Shown: one piece after another, positions 33,921-42,130 of the stretch | Layout of the letters: the number at the start of each line of letters is the position of its first letter | How positions within the stretch are numbered: the first letter of the stretch is position 1 | Assembly (NCBI GenBank): GCA_946185835.1 | Contig: CAMHKW010000014.1 | Coordinates: 1-49,547, forward strand | DNA: 49,547 bases | Direction: 5' to 3' | From: an uncultured Bacteroidales bacterium | GTDB lineage: Bacteria > Bacteroidota > Bacteroidia > Bacteroidales > Paludibacteraceae | Notes under the pieces: generated by a model | Told to the model about the DNA's origin: nothing | What the model saw: only the letters and a program-made list of their open reading frames with translations | Databases searched by the model: none | Translations under genes and position numbers: made by a program

Positions 33921-35270
33921 TTATTTGCCGATACAAAAATGCTGAAAGATAGAGTTTAAGACAGCCTGTGAGGTTATCTCTCCTGTTACTTTCGCGAGGC
34001 TGTCGAGGCAGTCGTGCAGGTCGAGTGCAACAAGTTCTCCGCTCAGTCCGTCTCTTAGACCGCTATCGACACGTTCGATAGCCTCGAGAGCTTGGCACAG
34101 GGCCTCGTAATGACGTACGTTAGAGACGAGGACACCTGTTGTAGGTATGCTGTTTGCCAACTTACGTAGTCGCTCGACAAGCGGTTCGATTTCCGATTTC
34201 TTAGCAGATATATAGACGAGGTCAGCGGTGTCGGTTCGTGTTTCAGTAAGAAGGTCTTTTTTGTTGATTACTTGAATTATAGTTTTATCTTTTAGGAACT
34301 CGTATTCATGTGGGATGGCAGAGACATCGACATGCTCGTTGATATCGTGCAGCCATATCACGACTTGTGCTTTTTTGGCTGCTTGTTTGGAGCGTTCGAT
34401 GCCTATGTTTTCGATGGCGTTGTTGGTTTGTCGGATGCCGGCGGTATCGACAAAGCGGAAGAGCATGCCGTCGATTACCATTGTCTCTTCGATGGTGTCG
34501 CGTGTGGTGCCGTCGATGTCGCTTACGATAGCTCTGTCGTCGGCGAGCAGTGCGTTGAGCAGGGTAGACTTACCCACGTTGGTGTTTCCCACGATGGCAA
34601 CGTTGATGCCGTTTTTGATGGCATTCCCGAATGTAAAGCTTTCGGTTAGTTGCTTGAGATGTTGTTTTATCTGTGCCACGAGCTGTAGCAGTTGGCGACG
34701 GTCGGCGAACTCAAGTTCTTCGTGGTCGGCGAAGTCGAGTTCGAGTTCGAGCAGTGCGGTAAACTGCAGCAGTTGTTCTCGGAGTTTGCCAATTTGGTTT
34801 GTCACTCCCCCTTTCATCTGTGTGATGGCGAGGTCGTGTTCGGCACGGCTTTGTGAGGCTATGAGGTCAGCCACCGCTTCGGCTTGCGTGAGGTCTAACT
34901 TGCCATTGAGGAAGGCACGTTGTGTAAACTCACCGGGCTTGGCGAGTCGTGCTCCGGTATCGACGAGCAGTCGAAGCAACGTCTGTTGCACATATTGTGA
35001 GCCATGACAGCTTATCTCTACCACATCGTCGCCGGTATAGGAACGTGGTGCACGATAGAGGCTTACCACCACTTCGTCGAGTGTAGTGCCGTCATCGACT
35101 ATGGTGCCGAAGGCGAGAGTGTGAGAAGCCATCTGAGCGACATGTTGTCTGCCGACAAAAAGCTTGTCGACGATGGCAACCGCCTGTGTTCCGCTGACGC
35201 GAATGACAGCTATCCCTCCGACGCCGTGTGGCGTAGAGATAGCGCAGATAGTATCTTCGAGAGTGTACAT
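33921..35270 (-). CDS. mnmE: tRNA uridine-5-carboxymethylaminomethyl modification GTPase
   Basis: GTPase that with MnmG modifies the wobble uridine of several tRNAs; 449 residues. The N-terminal tetrahydrofolate-binding domain (about 1-120: STPHGVGGIAVIRVSG, KPGEFTQRAFLNGKLDLTQA) is followed by a helical domain holding the G domain, with G1 GNTNVGKSTLLNALL, G3 DTAGIRQT and G4 NKKD. The C-terminal FCIGK carries the invariant catalytic Cys. prmA lies only 3 bases upstream, so the pair is an operon. The call is firm. Confidence 0.97.
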   Translation of the reverse strand: MYTLEDTICAISTPHGVGGIAVIRVSGTQAVAIVDKLFVGRQHVAQMASHTLAFGTIVDDGTTLDEVVVSLYRAPRSYTGDDVVEISCHGSQYVQQTLLRLLVDTGARLAKPGEFTQRAFLNGKLDLTQAEAVADLIASQSRAEHDLAITQMKGGVTNQIGKLREQLLQFTALLELELDFADHEELEFADRRQLLQLVAQIKQHLKQLTESFTFGNAIKNGINVAIVGNTNVGKSTLLNALLADDRAIVSDIDGTTRDTIEETMVIDGMLFRFVDTAGIRQTNNAIENIGIERSKQAAKKAQVVIWLHDINEHVDVSAIPHEYEFLKDKTIIQVINKKDLLTETRTDTADLVYISAKKSEIEPLVERLRKLANSIPTTGVLVSNVRHYEALCQALEAIERVDSGLRDGLSGELVALDLHDCLDSLAKVTGEITSQAVLNSIFQHFCIGK

Positions 35271-35273
35271 AGC

Positions 35274-36143
35274 TTATTCTTTTCTAAGAATCAGTCGCGT
35301 CCATCGGTCGTTGGTTTTTGTCGACACTGCCGTCAGACCCTCTTGTTCGGCTTTTTGGATCAGCATAGGCACATCGTCGTCGTAGAAGCCGCTGAGTACC
35401 AACATTCCACCACTACTGAGGCAAGCAGAGTAGCGAGGCATATCGGCAAGCAGTATGTTACGGTTGATATTGGCGAGGATAATGTCGAAATGTCTGCCGC
35501 TTAACAATCGAGCATCGCCAAGAAGCACTTCTATGTCTGTCAGGTTGTTGAGTTTGATATTCTCTTGTGCATTGTCGACGCACCAGTCGTCGATGTCGAT
35601 AGCAGTTACCTGAGCGGCGCCACGTTTGGCAGCGAGTATAGCGAGCACTGCCGTACCGCACCCCATATCGAGCACTTTGGTCCCCTCTACCGGTAAGTCG
35701 AGGACAGCCTCTAACATAAGAGCCGTGGTTTGGTGTTGTCCGGTGCCGAAAGCCATCTTGGGGTCGATGACGATGTCGTACTCACATTCGGGCACGTCGA
35801 CAGCAAAAGAGCTGTGTATGACACATCGTGAGCCGACGATGATAGGTTTCATACAACTGCGTTCCCACTCGGCATTCCAATCTTTGTCTTCGCAGCGTAG
35901 GAAACTGACGCTCTCGACACCTTTAAATTGGAAGTCGTCAAGAGCCTGTCTGACTGCTTTTTCATCGAGCAGTGCTGTAGGGATATATGCTTTCAAGTCG
36001 GCTTCGCCCTGTTGAGCGGCATCGTCGGCATCGTCGTTGGTCTCGAAACTATCGAAGCCCAGACCGGCGAGCATGTCGACAAGCAAGTCGCGCATAAAAG
36101 GTTCGGCGAAGTGAGTGTGCAGTTGAGCTACTGAATATTGCAT
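35274..36143 (-). CDS. prmA: Ribosomal protein L11 methyltransferase
   Basis: SAM-dependent class I methyltransferase, 289 residues, that trimethylates ribosomal protein L11. The N-terminal substrate-recognition domain (about 1-95, with DWNAEWERSCMKPI) is followed by the catalytic domain: MAFGTGQHQTTALMLE, motif I VLDMGCGTAVLAILAAKRGA, ITAIDIDDWCVDNAQENIKL-type strand, and ILANINRNILL. It is first in the prmA-mnmE operon. Its promoter (36168-36198) overlaps the promoter of the divergent yicC-type gene. Confidence 0.94.
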   Translation of the reverse strand: MQYSVAQLHTHFAEPFMRDLLVDMLAGLGFDSFETNDDADDAAQQGEADLKAYIPTALLDEKAVRQALDDFQFKGVESVSFLRCEDKDWNAEWERSCMKPIIVGSRCVIHSSFAVDVPECEYDIVIDPKMAFGTGQHQTTALMLEAVLDLPVEGTKVLDMGCGTAVLAILAAKRGAAQVTAIDIDDWCVDNAQENIKLNNLTDIEVLLGDARLLSGRHFDIILANINRNILLADMPRYSACLSSGGMLVLSGFYDDDVPMLIQKAEQEGLTAVSTKTNDRWTRLILRKE

Positions 36144-36167
36144 AGGATGAGATTTTCAATTGCAGTG

Positions 36168-36198
36168 CAAAGGTACAAAATATTTGCGCATTATCAAA
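36168..36198 (-). promoter_or_regulatory. Promoter of prmA-mnmE
   Basis: Minus strand: TTTG (36195-36198), 19-base spacer, TACCTTTG (36168-36175), 25 bases from the prmA ATG. It interleaves with the plus-strand promoter at 36183-36214. Confidence 0.75.
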
Positions 36199-36214
36199 AT
36201 AAAGAGTAATTTTG
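36183..36214 (+). promoter_or_regulatory. Promoter of the YicC-family gene
   Basis: TTTG (36183-36186), 20-base spacer, TAATTTTG (36207-36214). The -33 element lies within the spacer of the divergent prmA promoter, so simultaneous use of both is unlikely. Confidence 0.75.
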
Positions 36215-36286
36215 CGGCGTATTTTGCTCAGTTGAGCATAGTGCTTGCTCGCAAAACCTATTTCACGCCATAACACACCTATAGAC

Positions 36287-37183
36287 ATGATATGTTCAAT
36301 GACCGGCTACGGCAAGGCCGAGATTAAAGTTGCCAACCTGAATATCAGTGTAGAACTCCGTTCTCTTAATTCCAAGCAGATGGATTTGAGTCTGCGTATG
36401 CCTCCTATGTTTCGCAGTTCGGAGCTTGACATGCGTTCGCTTCTCTCTCGCCGTTTAGAGCGCGGCAAGGTAGACTGCGTGGTCAGCCTTTCGAGCGACG
36501 GCATTAGTGTAGGCGAGTTGCCAGCCATCAACAAGTCGGCTTTTGCTTTTTACGCCACGGAGTTACATGAGATAGCCGCTCAACGTGGTGAGAGTCTGAC
36601 GACTGACACTCTCTACTCGATAGTGATGCGAATACCGGAGGTAGTGAGGGTGCAGGAGTCGGCAGCGGCAAGCGAAGAGCAGACCAAGGCACTGTTTGAA
36701 GCGACAGAGCAAGCAATAGAACATTTTCAATCCTTTCGCGCACAAGAAGGCAAGGCTCTTGAGTTGATGTTCACCGAGAAGCTCGATGGCATAGCAGCCT
36801 TGCTCGCTGAAGTCGAGCAATACGAGAGACAACGTATCGTTGACATCCGTCAGCGGATAGAAAACAGCTTACTGCAACTCTCTGAACAAACCCAAAACGC
36901 TATCGACAAGAATCGTTTTGAGCAAGAGATGATATACTACATCGAAAAGCTCGACATCACCGAAGAGAAAGTACGTCTGAGCAACCACATCAGCTATTTC
37001 CGCCGCACGATGGAGCAGGAAGGCTGTGGTGTAGGTAAGAAACTCGGCTTTATAGCTCAGGAGATGGGACGCGAGATTAACACGTTAGGCTCGAAGTCGA
37101 ACCAGAGCGACATGCAGATTATAGTAGTGAAGATGAAAGACCTGCTCGAACAAATCAAAGAGCAGGTCCTCAACGTATTGTAA
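36287..37183 (+). CDS. YicC-family endoribonuclease-like protein
   Basis: 298 residues from the ATG at 36287 (MICSMTGYGKAEI); an ATG 4 codons later is also plausible, and the longer frame from 36245 is unlikely because it would start within the leader close to the promoter. The N-terminal YicC domain has SMTGYGKAEIKVANLNISVE and LRSLNSKQMDLSLRMP; the C-terminal DUF1732 part has RQRIENSLLQL, RFEQEMIYYIEKLDITEE, RLSNHISYFRRTM and GKKLGFIAQEMGREINTLGS. YicC/YloC members have been reported as RNases acting on small RNAs or mRNA. It is monocistronic here, followed by an 8-bp tandem array. Confidence 0.93.
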   Translation: MICSMTGYGKAEIKVANLNISVELRSLNSKQMDLSLRMPPMFRSSELDMRSLLSRRLERGKVDCVVSLSSDGISVGELPAINKSAFAFYATELHEIAAQRGESLTTDTLYSIVMRIPEVVRVQESAAASEEQTKALFEATEQAIEHFQSFRAQEGKALELMFTEKLDGIAALLAEVEQYERQRIVDIRQRIENSLLQLSEQTQNAIDKNRFEQEMIYYIEKLDITEEKVRLSNHISYFRRTMEQEGCGVGKKLGFIAQEMGREINTLGSKSNQSDMQIIVVKMKDLLEQIKEQVLNVL

Positions 37184-37194
37184 TCGGCGTTTGA

Positions 37195-37468
37195 CCGGGA
37201 TTGCGGGATGTCGGGATGCCGAGATTGCGATGTTCCGAGATGCCGAGATGTCGAGATGTCGAGATGTCGAGATTCCGGGATGTCGAGATGTCGAGATGTC
37301 GAGATGCCGATATGTCGAGATGCCGAGATGCCGAGATTTCGAGATGTCGAGATGCCGAGATGCCGAGATGCCGAGATGCCGAGATGCCGAGATTTCGAGA
37401 TGCCGAAGGGGGTGTCTTTTCGAGATGCCGAGATGTCGAGATGTCGAGATCTTGAGATGTCGAGGGGG
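37195..37468. repeat. 8-bp tandem array, CGAGATGT/CGAGATGC type
   Basis: More than 30 copies of CGAGATGT, CGAGATGC, CGAGATTT and variants between yicC and rsmE. Because 8 is not a multiple of 3 every frame sees every phase, yet none of the common variants makes a stop codon on either strand, so all frames stay open. Confidence 0.95.
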
Positions 37469-37499
37469 GTGTTCCGGTGTTTCGGTGTTTCGGTGTGAT

Positions 37500-38231
37500 T
37501 CAGCTGTTCATCAGTACGGCGGTATGGCAGGCGACGACGCCTGCCGTTTCTGTACGCAGTCGGGACTTGCCGAGTTGCACAGGTGCAAAACCATTGCTGA
37601 GTGCGAGTTCCACCTCTTGTTCGGAGAAGTCGCCTTCGGGTCCGATGAGGATGAGGCAGGAGGCTCCACGGACGATAGCGTCGCGCAGCTCTCGTCGCTC
37701 GGTCTTGTAGCAATGGGCAATGAAGCGCGTCTGCTCGGTGGCGTGACTAACGAGGTCGGCAAAGTCGGTTAGCGGATTGAGTTTGGGCAGATATGGTGTG
37801 AGCGACTGCTTAGCAGCTGAGAGTATTATCTTCTCGAGTCGGTCGAGTCGCACCTGTTTGCGTTCGCTATAATGGCAAAGCAGTGGTGTGAGTTCGTCGA
37901 CACCTATCTCTGTACATTTCTCTATCATCCACTCTAACCGCTCAATGTTCTTGGTTGGTGCGATAGCCACATGCAGGTAGAAGTCGTGCGAGGGACGTTG
38001 TTTATCGAAGTCGATGACTTCGAACTCGCAATGTTTGGGGTGCGGAGCGGTGATGCGTGCGTTATATGTGTAACCTTGTCCGTCGGTGAGGAGTATGGCA
38101 TCGCCTGCCACATGCCTGAGGACACGGACGCAGTGAGCCGACTCTTCCTCGCTCAGGCAGCCACGTAGCGCTTGGGTGCCATCGGATTGAAGGACAAGAG
38201 GATGCAGTTGTGGAGTATAGAAAAGGTACAT
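37500..38231 (-). CDS. rsmE: 16S rRNA (uracil-1498-N3)-methyltransferase
   Basis: SPOUT-class rRNA methyltransferase, 243 residues, modifying U1498 of 16S rRNA. The N-terminal PUA-like domain contains EESAHCVRVLRHVAGDAILL; the SPOUT domain carries KNIERLEWMIEKCTEIGVDE, LSAAKQSLTPYLPKL and the knot motif LILIGPEGDFSEQEVELALS followed by LRTETAGVVACHTAV. It starts 10 bases after the stop of the upstream envelope gene and so is probably the last gene of that transcript; a housekeeping gene at the tail of an uncharacterised cluster. Confidence 0.95.
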   Translation of the reverse strand: MYLFYTPQLHPLVLQSDGTQALRGCLSEEESAHCVRVLRHVAGDAILLTDGQGYTYNARITAPHPKHCEFEVIDFDKQRPSHDFYLHVAIAPTKNIERLEWMIEKCTEIGVDELTPLLCHYSERKQVRLDRLEKIILSAAKQSLTPYLPKLNPLTDFADLVSHATEQTRFIAHCYKTERRELRDAIVRGASCLILIGPEGDFSEQEVELALSNGFAPVQLGKSRLRTETAGVVACHTAVLMNS

Positions 38232-38241
38232 CGGTTGAAAA

Positions 38242-39582
38242 TTACTGTGTGACCTTATGATACTTACCCTCGATGATGAGCATACCCGGTAGTATCTCGC
38301 CTCCGCCCGTTTTTTTGAAGGTAGTGGCGTTGAGAGAAGCGGTAGGAGCCTTCTCGGTCACGGCATTATAGCGGTTGTCCCAAATCTTACCTTTTTGCGG
38401 TTTGAGAGATGCCACATACTTGTATTCGCTTTTGCCGGTATCGGGGTTGATGACGCGCTGTATGACTTGAAACTTGGTATTCTCGTTGATACCTTCTTTC
38501 ATGCCTATCTTAGCGGTATAGCCCAGCACCTTTCCTTTATCGTCGGCAATAACTTGGTATACCGGCGTTTTGATTTTGAAGTCTTCGTAAGCGAGTTGCA
38601 GCGCTGCTATGTTTTTGTCGATAGATCGCGTGCACGACATCTTGGCAAGCTCTTTGCGGTCGTATTGTCCGACGAGTGATGTTTTGCCGCCGTACTCATA
38701 TTCGTGAGCCACGTATTTGAGTCGGAAGGTGGTAGGGTCGTCGAAGAAAGCCATCACCTTTTGCGGATTCGGCACTTCGGTGTAGTAGTTATTATAGAAG
38801 ATGGCAGCTATGGAGTCGTTCCATTGTAGTTGGAAGAGGTAAGAGTGTGTCTTGACGGTGAAGCCTGTGAACGAGTCGGCGATGTCTCCACCGAGCGATG
38901 CCACATTCGATCCGATGTTGCTACCTAAGACGGCATCGGCTATACCTCCGAGCACGCTCATCACGGACTTTGCCACAGCTGCTGCTTCTTCGGCAGTGAC
39001 GTATGTCATGTCGTTGATAAGCAAGAAGGTATTGGGTATCAGGTCTTCGCCTGCGTCGGATAGCATTGCCACGCCGCGTGTTGTCTTCTCAGCCAGTTCG
39101 ACGTCGACGTCGGAGGCGTTGTATTGTCCGCGCTGCTGAATGAGTTCGGTCGAGAAGACAGCCTTGTCGATATCGAAACTGTCGAGGTCGATTTCCATAC
39201 CAAACCATTTGGCGACCATCAGTTTAGCTACATCAGCCTTATTGATGAGGTCTTCGAGCATCTGTGCGTTTTTTCTGACGTCGGACGAGTTGAGCGACTT
39301 ACCGAATTCGGCTTTGATGAGTCCGTGACTACGTTTCTTTACGTTAGGAATGCTATCGTTGTCGATAACGTTGAATCCGACATTATGGTCGTCGTACTTA
39401 TCGGACAGAGGCATAGCCTCGAAGGCTTCGTATATTTCCTTGCCGAATTGGTCTTCAGAATGATATATCATCATCTGTGCCAAGGCGTTACGACGATAGG
39501 TGAGACCATCGTTGGTCTGTGCCGAGACACAGACCGACACGATGGTCGCCACCGACAGGAGGATGGTTCGTTTTAGAGTCAT
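38242..39582 (-). CDS. Uncharacterised exported protein (envelope cluster gene 5)
   Basis: 446 residues with a signal peptide (about 1-21, ending VCVSAQ). I do not recognise the family. A largely alpha/beta N-terminal part (about 25-190) precedes an Ala/Gly-rich, mildly hydrophobic segment (about 196-240: VAKSVMSVLGGIADAVLG, then SNIGSNVASLGGDIADSF), which could be membrane-interacting or a glycine-rich helix. The C-terminal half has a strand-rich stretch (TVKTHSYLFQLQWNDSIAAI) and ends in TGGGEILPGMLIIEGKYHKV, with KGKIWDNRYNAV about 40 residues before the end; this pattern fits a periplasmic or outer-membrane-associated protein. Last of five exported genes; rsmE follows after 10 bases. Confidence 0.75.
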   Translation of the reverse strand: MTLKRTILLSVATIVSVCVSAQTNDGLTYRRNALAQMMIYHSEDQFGKEIYEAFEAMPLSDKYDDHNVGFNVIDNDSIPNVKKRSHGLIKAEFGKSLNSSDVRKNAQMLEDLINKADVAKLMVAKWFGMEIDLDSFDIDKAVFSTELIQQRGQYNASDVDVELAEKTTRGVAMLSDAGEDLIPNTFLLINDMTYVTAEEAAAVAKSVMSVLGGIADAVLGSNIGSNVASLGGDIADSFTGFTVKTHSYLFQLQWNDSIAAIFYNNYYTEVPNPQKVMAFFDDPTTFRLKYVAHEYEYGGKTSLVGQYDRKELAKMSCTRSIDKNIAALQLAYEDFKIKTPVYQVIADDKGKVLGYTAKIGMKEGINENTKFQVIQRVINPDTGKSEYKYVASLKPQKGKIWDNRYNAVTEKAPTASLNATTFKKTGGGEILPGMLIIEGKYHKVTQ

Positions 39583-39605
39583 CTTCGTTGAGGGGTATTA
39601 GTTAT

Positions 39606-40553
39606 CTAACGAATAAATCCGATATTGGTGGTAGTAGGTTGTTGTCCGCGTCCGTATGCCACGCCTACGTCTCTCCAAGCGTTGACTCTTGCCATTTCGA
39701 GGTCGACGCCGTCTTGATACATCTTCATCTCGAAATGCCAGTCGTCGAGGACTTTACTTTTTATCTCTTGATAGAGTTGCATAGCGTCGCCATAGCATTT
39801 AGCCTCGGGGTAGATGTTGGCGAGGTATTGTCCGGCTTCTTCGGCAGCTGCCACGTTCTGTCCGGCAACCCATGCAGTGCGAGCCAGAGCGAGGTTACGG
39901 TCGCACAGATAGTCGACATATTGCTGATAGATATAGTCACCAACGGCAACGGCTTGTGCATACTTCTTACACTCCGAGGGGATGCATTGCATAAGGAACA
40001 ATGCCTCTTCGAACCTCTTTTGCTTGACAAGCGAGCGTGCGCGCAGCATCATATTGTCGACTTGCGAGTCGTAGTACTCGATGATTTTAGCCTTTCCTTC
40101 AGCCACAAACGTTTTGAGTTTGGGCGAGTTGAGGTTGATATGACGGATGGCATCCATATAGCATTTGGCTTCGGTGGTACCTACACCTTTGGCTACGATA
40201 GAGGCGGTAGAGAAAATCACCTGATTGTAGTAGTCGGCGATATAGAAGGTAAACTCCATGGTCTCGACTATTTGCATGGGAGGTCCTGCAACTACATCTT
40301 TGGTAAGCGGCACTTGCTTTACGGTGATGAAGAACTGTCCGAGATAGTCCATCGAGGCGATGCCGTTTTGGGTGAGCAGCATCGTCACTTTATTCTCGAC
40401 ATGTGACTTAGCGGTAGCAGGGAACGGCTCTGCGAAGTCTTCGACAAGGACTTTAAGAGCCACACTTTGCCCTTTGGGTTGTGCGGGAGTCTGTGCCATC
40501 ACAGAAAGCGAGAATATCGCCATGACGGCTATTATCGTTGTAAGTCTTTTCAT
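39606..40553 (-). CDS. Uncharacterised exported protein, CsgG/LPP20-like N-terminus (envelope cluster gene 4)
   Basis: 315 residues with a signal peptide (about 1-21, ending LSVMAQ). Residues about 30-165 have the strand-helix order of CsgG/LPP20/TolB-N-like periplasmic domains: VALKVLVEDFAEPFPATAKS, VENKVTMLLTQNGIA and a strand FFITVKQVPLTKDVVAG. This resemblance is by eye only. The C-terminal half is helical and TPR-like (RARSLVKQKRFEEALFLMQC, then VAAAEEAGQYLANIYPEAKC). It lies 80 bases downstream of gene 3 and 23 bases upstream of gene 5. A role in envelope assembly is an inference from location and signal peptides. Confidence 0.75.
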   Translation of the reverse strand: MKRLTTIIAVMAIFSLSVMAQTPAQPKGQSVALKVLVEDFAEPFPATAKSHVENKVTMLLTQNGIASMDYLGQFFITVKQVPLTKDVVAGPPMQIVETMEFTFYIADYYNQVIFSTASIVAKGVGTTEAKCYMDAIRHINLNSPKLKTFVAEGKAKIIEYYDSQVDNMMLRARSLVKQKRFEEALFLMQCIPSECKKYAQAVAVGDYIYQQYVDYLCDRNLALARTAWVAGQNVAAAEEAGQYLANIYPEAKCYGDAMQLYQEIKSKVLDDWHFEMKMYQDGVDLEMARVNAWRDVGVAYGRGQQPTTTNIGFIR

Positions 40554-40633
40554 AACTCTTTAGATTAAAATTGTTAGGGGTACTTCTAAAAATCAGCGTA
40601 GTGCACGTTTCAGGTACCCAATTAAAGCTTCGA

Positions 40634-41581
40634 TTATTTCTCGCCGAGCACGAGAATGCACTTACCGAGTCCGCGGTTCATCACCTTCGACTGGATGTTG
40701 AAGTTAGTCTTCAGGTATGATCGCAGTTGGCGTGCGAAAGACTCGGTGTCGATAGCCGTACCTTTGGTATTGAACAGCGGGATACGTACTTGCTCGTAGT
40801 TGACATAATACTCCGACGAGCCTTCTTTCGAGAATCGTCCTTCGACGGTGTTTTCTGCGAGCCATTCGTCGACTATCTCGCTGAGTTCGAGTCCGCCGAA
40901 TTCTGTTTCGAGGTCGATGCCGGCTTCGTTATCTTGGAAGACACGCAGCTCGAGTATCACTTCTCGTCCGTTGGCAAACAGGTCGTCGAAATAGGATTGC
41001 AGCCGATAGGTGAAGTTGTCGATGTTAGCCACCACAGCCTCTTCGAGCAGCACCGAGATGTCGGCAGAGAACGACGGACTGCTGGTGCCGTTGGCGCCGC
41101 CGATACTCATTCCGGTATATGCATCTTTGCCTTCGAGGATATAGGTGAGCGTACGTTTAGGGCCTTGCTCTTTGATGTCCCATGTGAGTTCGAGTATGAT
41201 GTCGGCTTTAGCCACACGCAGCAGGCGGTCGACGGGTGTCTCTGCCATGTCGTTACCGTTCTTGCTGGTTACCAGAGCCGCCTCGGCTGTCGACTGATTG
41301 ATTCGTTTGAGCTGTGCTTCGAGGTCTTTGCACTTGAATTCGCGTTCTGCCATCAGGTCGTTGATCTTGGCGATAGCGAGTTTGAGGTCGATATCGTTTT
41401 GCAGAGCTTGCTGATAGTCGGGAATGACTTGTTTGGAGCCCTGGTTGTCGATAGTCTGCACATAACCATTGACGTTGCACCACGCATCGCTGGGCACTAC
41501 CATCAATGTAGGTTTCTTAGCTTGCGCCATAAGCAGCAGTGGTGCCACGAGGCACAAGGCGATGAAGATAGTCTTTTTCAT
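40634..41581 (-). CDS. Exported DUF6175-like protein (envelope cluster gene 3)
   Basis: 315 residues with a signal peptide (about 1-21, ending LLLMAQA) and the opening PTLMVVPSDAWCNVNGYVQT that I associate with the Bacteroidales DUF6175 family. A coiled-coil-like helix (about 58-92: INDLMAEREFKCKDLEAQL) precedes a mixed domain with AKADIILELTWDIKEQGPKR, typical of LPP20/CsgG-like sheets. The C-terminal part ends in LKTNFNIQSKVMNRGLGKCI. Its start lies 80 bases from gene 4, and its partner gene 2 ends only 5 bases upstream. No biochemical function is known to me; the DUF number is from memory and should be checked. Confidence 0.75.
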   Translation of the reverse strand: MKKTIFIALCLVAPLLLMAQAKKPTLMVVPSDAWCNVNGYVQTIDNQGSKQVIPDYQQALQNDIDLKLAIAKINDLMAEREFKCKDLEAQLKRINQSTAEAALVTSKNGNDMAETPVDRLLRVAKADIILELTWDIKEQGPKRTLTYILEGKDAYTGMSIGGANGTSSPSFSADISVLLEEAVVANIDNFTYRLQSYFDDLFANGREVILELRVFQDNEAGIDLETEFGGLELSEIVDEWLAENTVEGRFSKEGSSEYYVNYEQVRIPLFNTKGTAIDTESFARQLRSYLKTNFNIQSKVMNRGLGKCILVLGEK

Positions 41582-41586
41582 AGCTT

Positions 41587-42084
41587 CTACTTTAAGATGT
41601 TGTCGTCGATAAGTTTTTGTTTTAGTTTGTCTCTGTAAACTTTGACAGTGACTTGAGCTTGCACTTGCGCATCAGTGCGTTGGAAGTGCGATGACCAAAG
41701 TCGGCGTTCTTTCATGGTGCAATAGTTTTCGAACTCTCCTTTGTCGGCGAAGAAGGCGTTGAAATAGCTTTCGTATTTCTTTTTAGCATTCACCTCGAGC
41801 AGAAGAGGTTGCAGAACACCAGAAGTGCTTGGAGCAGTTCCTGATGCAAATTGTATCTGATTGAAAATGACGTCGTATACAGCTGTTTTGCGTGCTTGCA
41901 CGTAGGCATCCACGCCATTACGTCCGCGTCCCCACGCACGTATGGTATATGAGCCGTCGAGTTCGGTACCGATGACTTTGCTCTCGTAGTCATAGTATGC
42001 TTGCGAGCGGCGAGCACCACAAGCGCACATGAGTAGCATGACGAGTGCTACCGAGCAGAATATTAAAAGATTTTTGCCCTTCAT
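41587..42084 (-). CDS. Uncharacterised lipoprotein (envelope cluster gene 2)
   Basis: 165 residues; the signal MKGKNLLIFCSVALVMLLMC leads to a lipobox with Cys22 (ACG). The mature part is similar along its length to gene 1: both have GSY-hydrophobic-W, an alanine/valine helix (ARKTAVYDVIFNQI versus CKKNAVHGVIFKGV), a Y-x-x-x-F-x-x-F-F motif (YFNAFFADKGEFENY versus YFKQFFSDNGEYFKY) and an end VTVKVYRDKLKQKL versus VIVTVQKDELRKAL. The two are therefore paralogues, one lipid-anchored and one soluble. Function unknown; the shared fold may be LPP20-like. Confidence 0.78.
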   Translation of the reverse strand: MKGKNLLIFCSVALVMLLMCACGARRSQAYYDYESKVIGTELDGSYTIRAWGRGRNGVDAYVQARKTAVYDVIFNQIQFASGTAPSTSGVLQPLLLEVNAKKKYESYFNAFFADKGEFENYCTMKERRLWSSHFQRTDAQVQAQVTVKVYRDKLKQKLIDDNILK

Positions 42085-42087
42085 TGT

Positions 42088-42130
42088 GATTAGTGTTTAG
42101 AGGGTTAGTGTTTAGAGGGTTAGAGATTAG
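42088..42130 (+). repeat. GTTTAGTG-type repeat tract (cluster genes 2/1)
   Basis: Two copies of TTAGTGTTTAGAGGG, then TTAGAGATTAG, which supplies the stop codon (TAA on the minus strand) of gene 1. Confidence 0.75.

Noticed and set aside
37191..37772. Three overlapping plus-strand frames encoding Cys/Arg/Asp/Met-rich repeats
   Set aside because: They are readings of the 8-bp array; all phases are open by composition, no signal or start context supports a protein, and they run into rsmE antisense.
39519..40406. 295-residue plus-strand frame
   Set aside because: Antisense shadow of envelope cluster gene 4, which has a signal peptide and domain pattern.
40727..41638. 303-residue plus-strand frame
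   Set aside because: Antisense shadow of envelope cluster gene 3.
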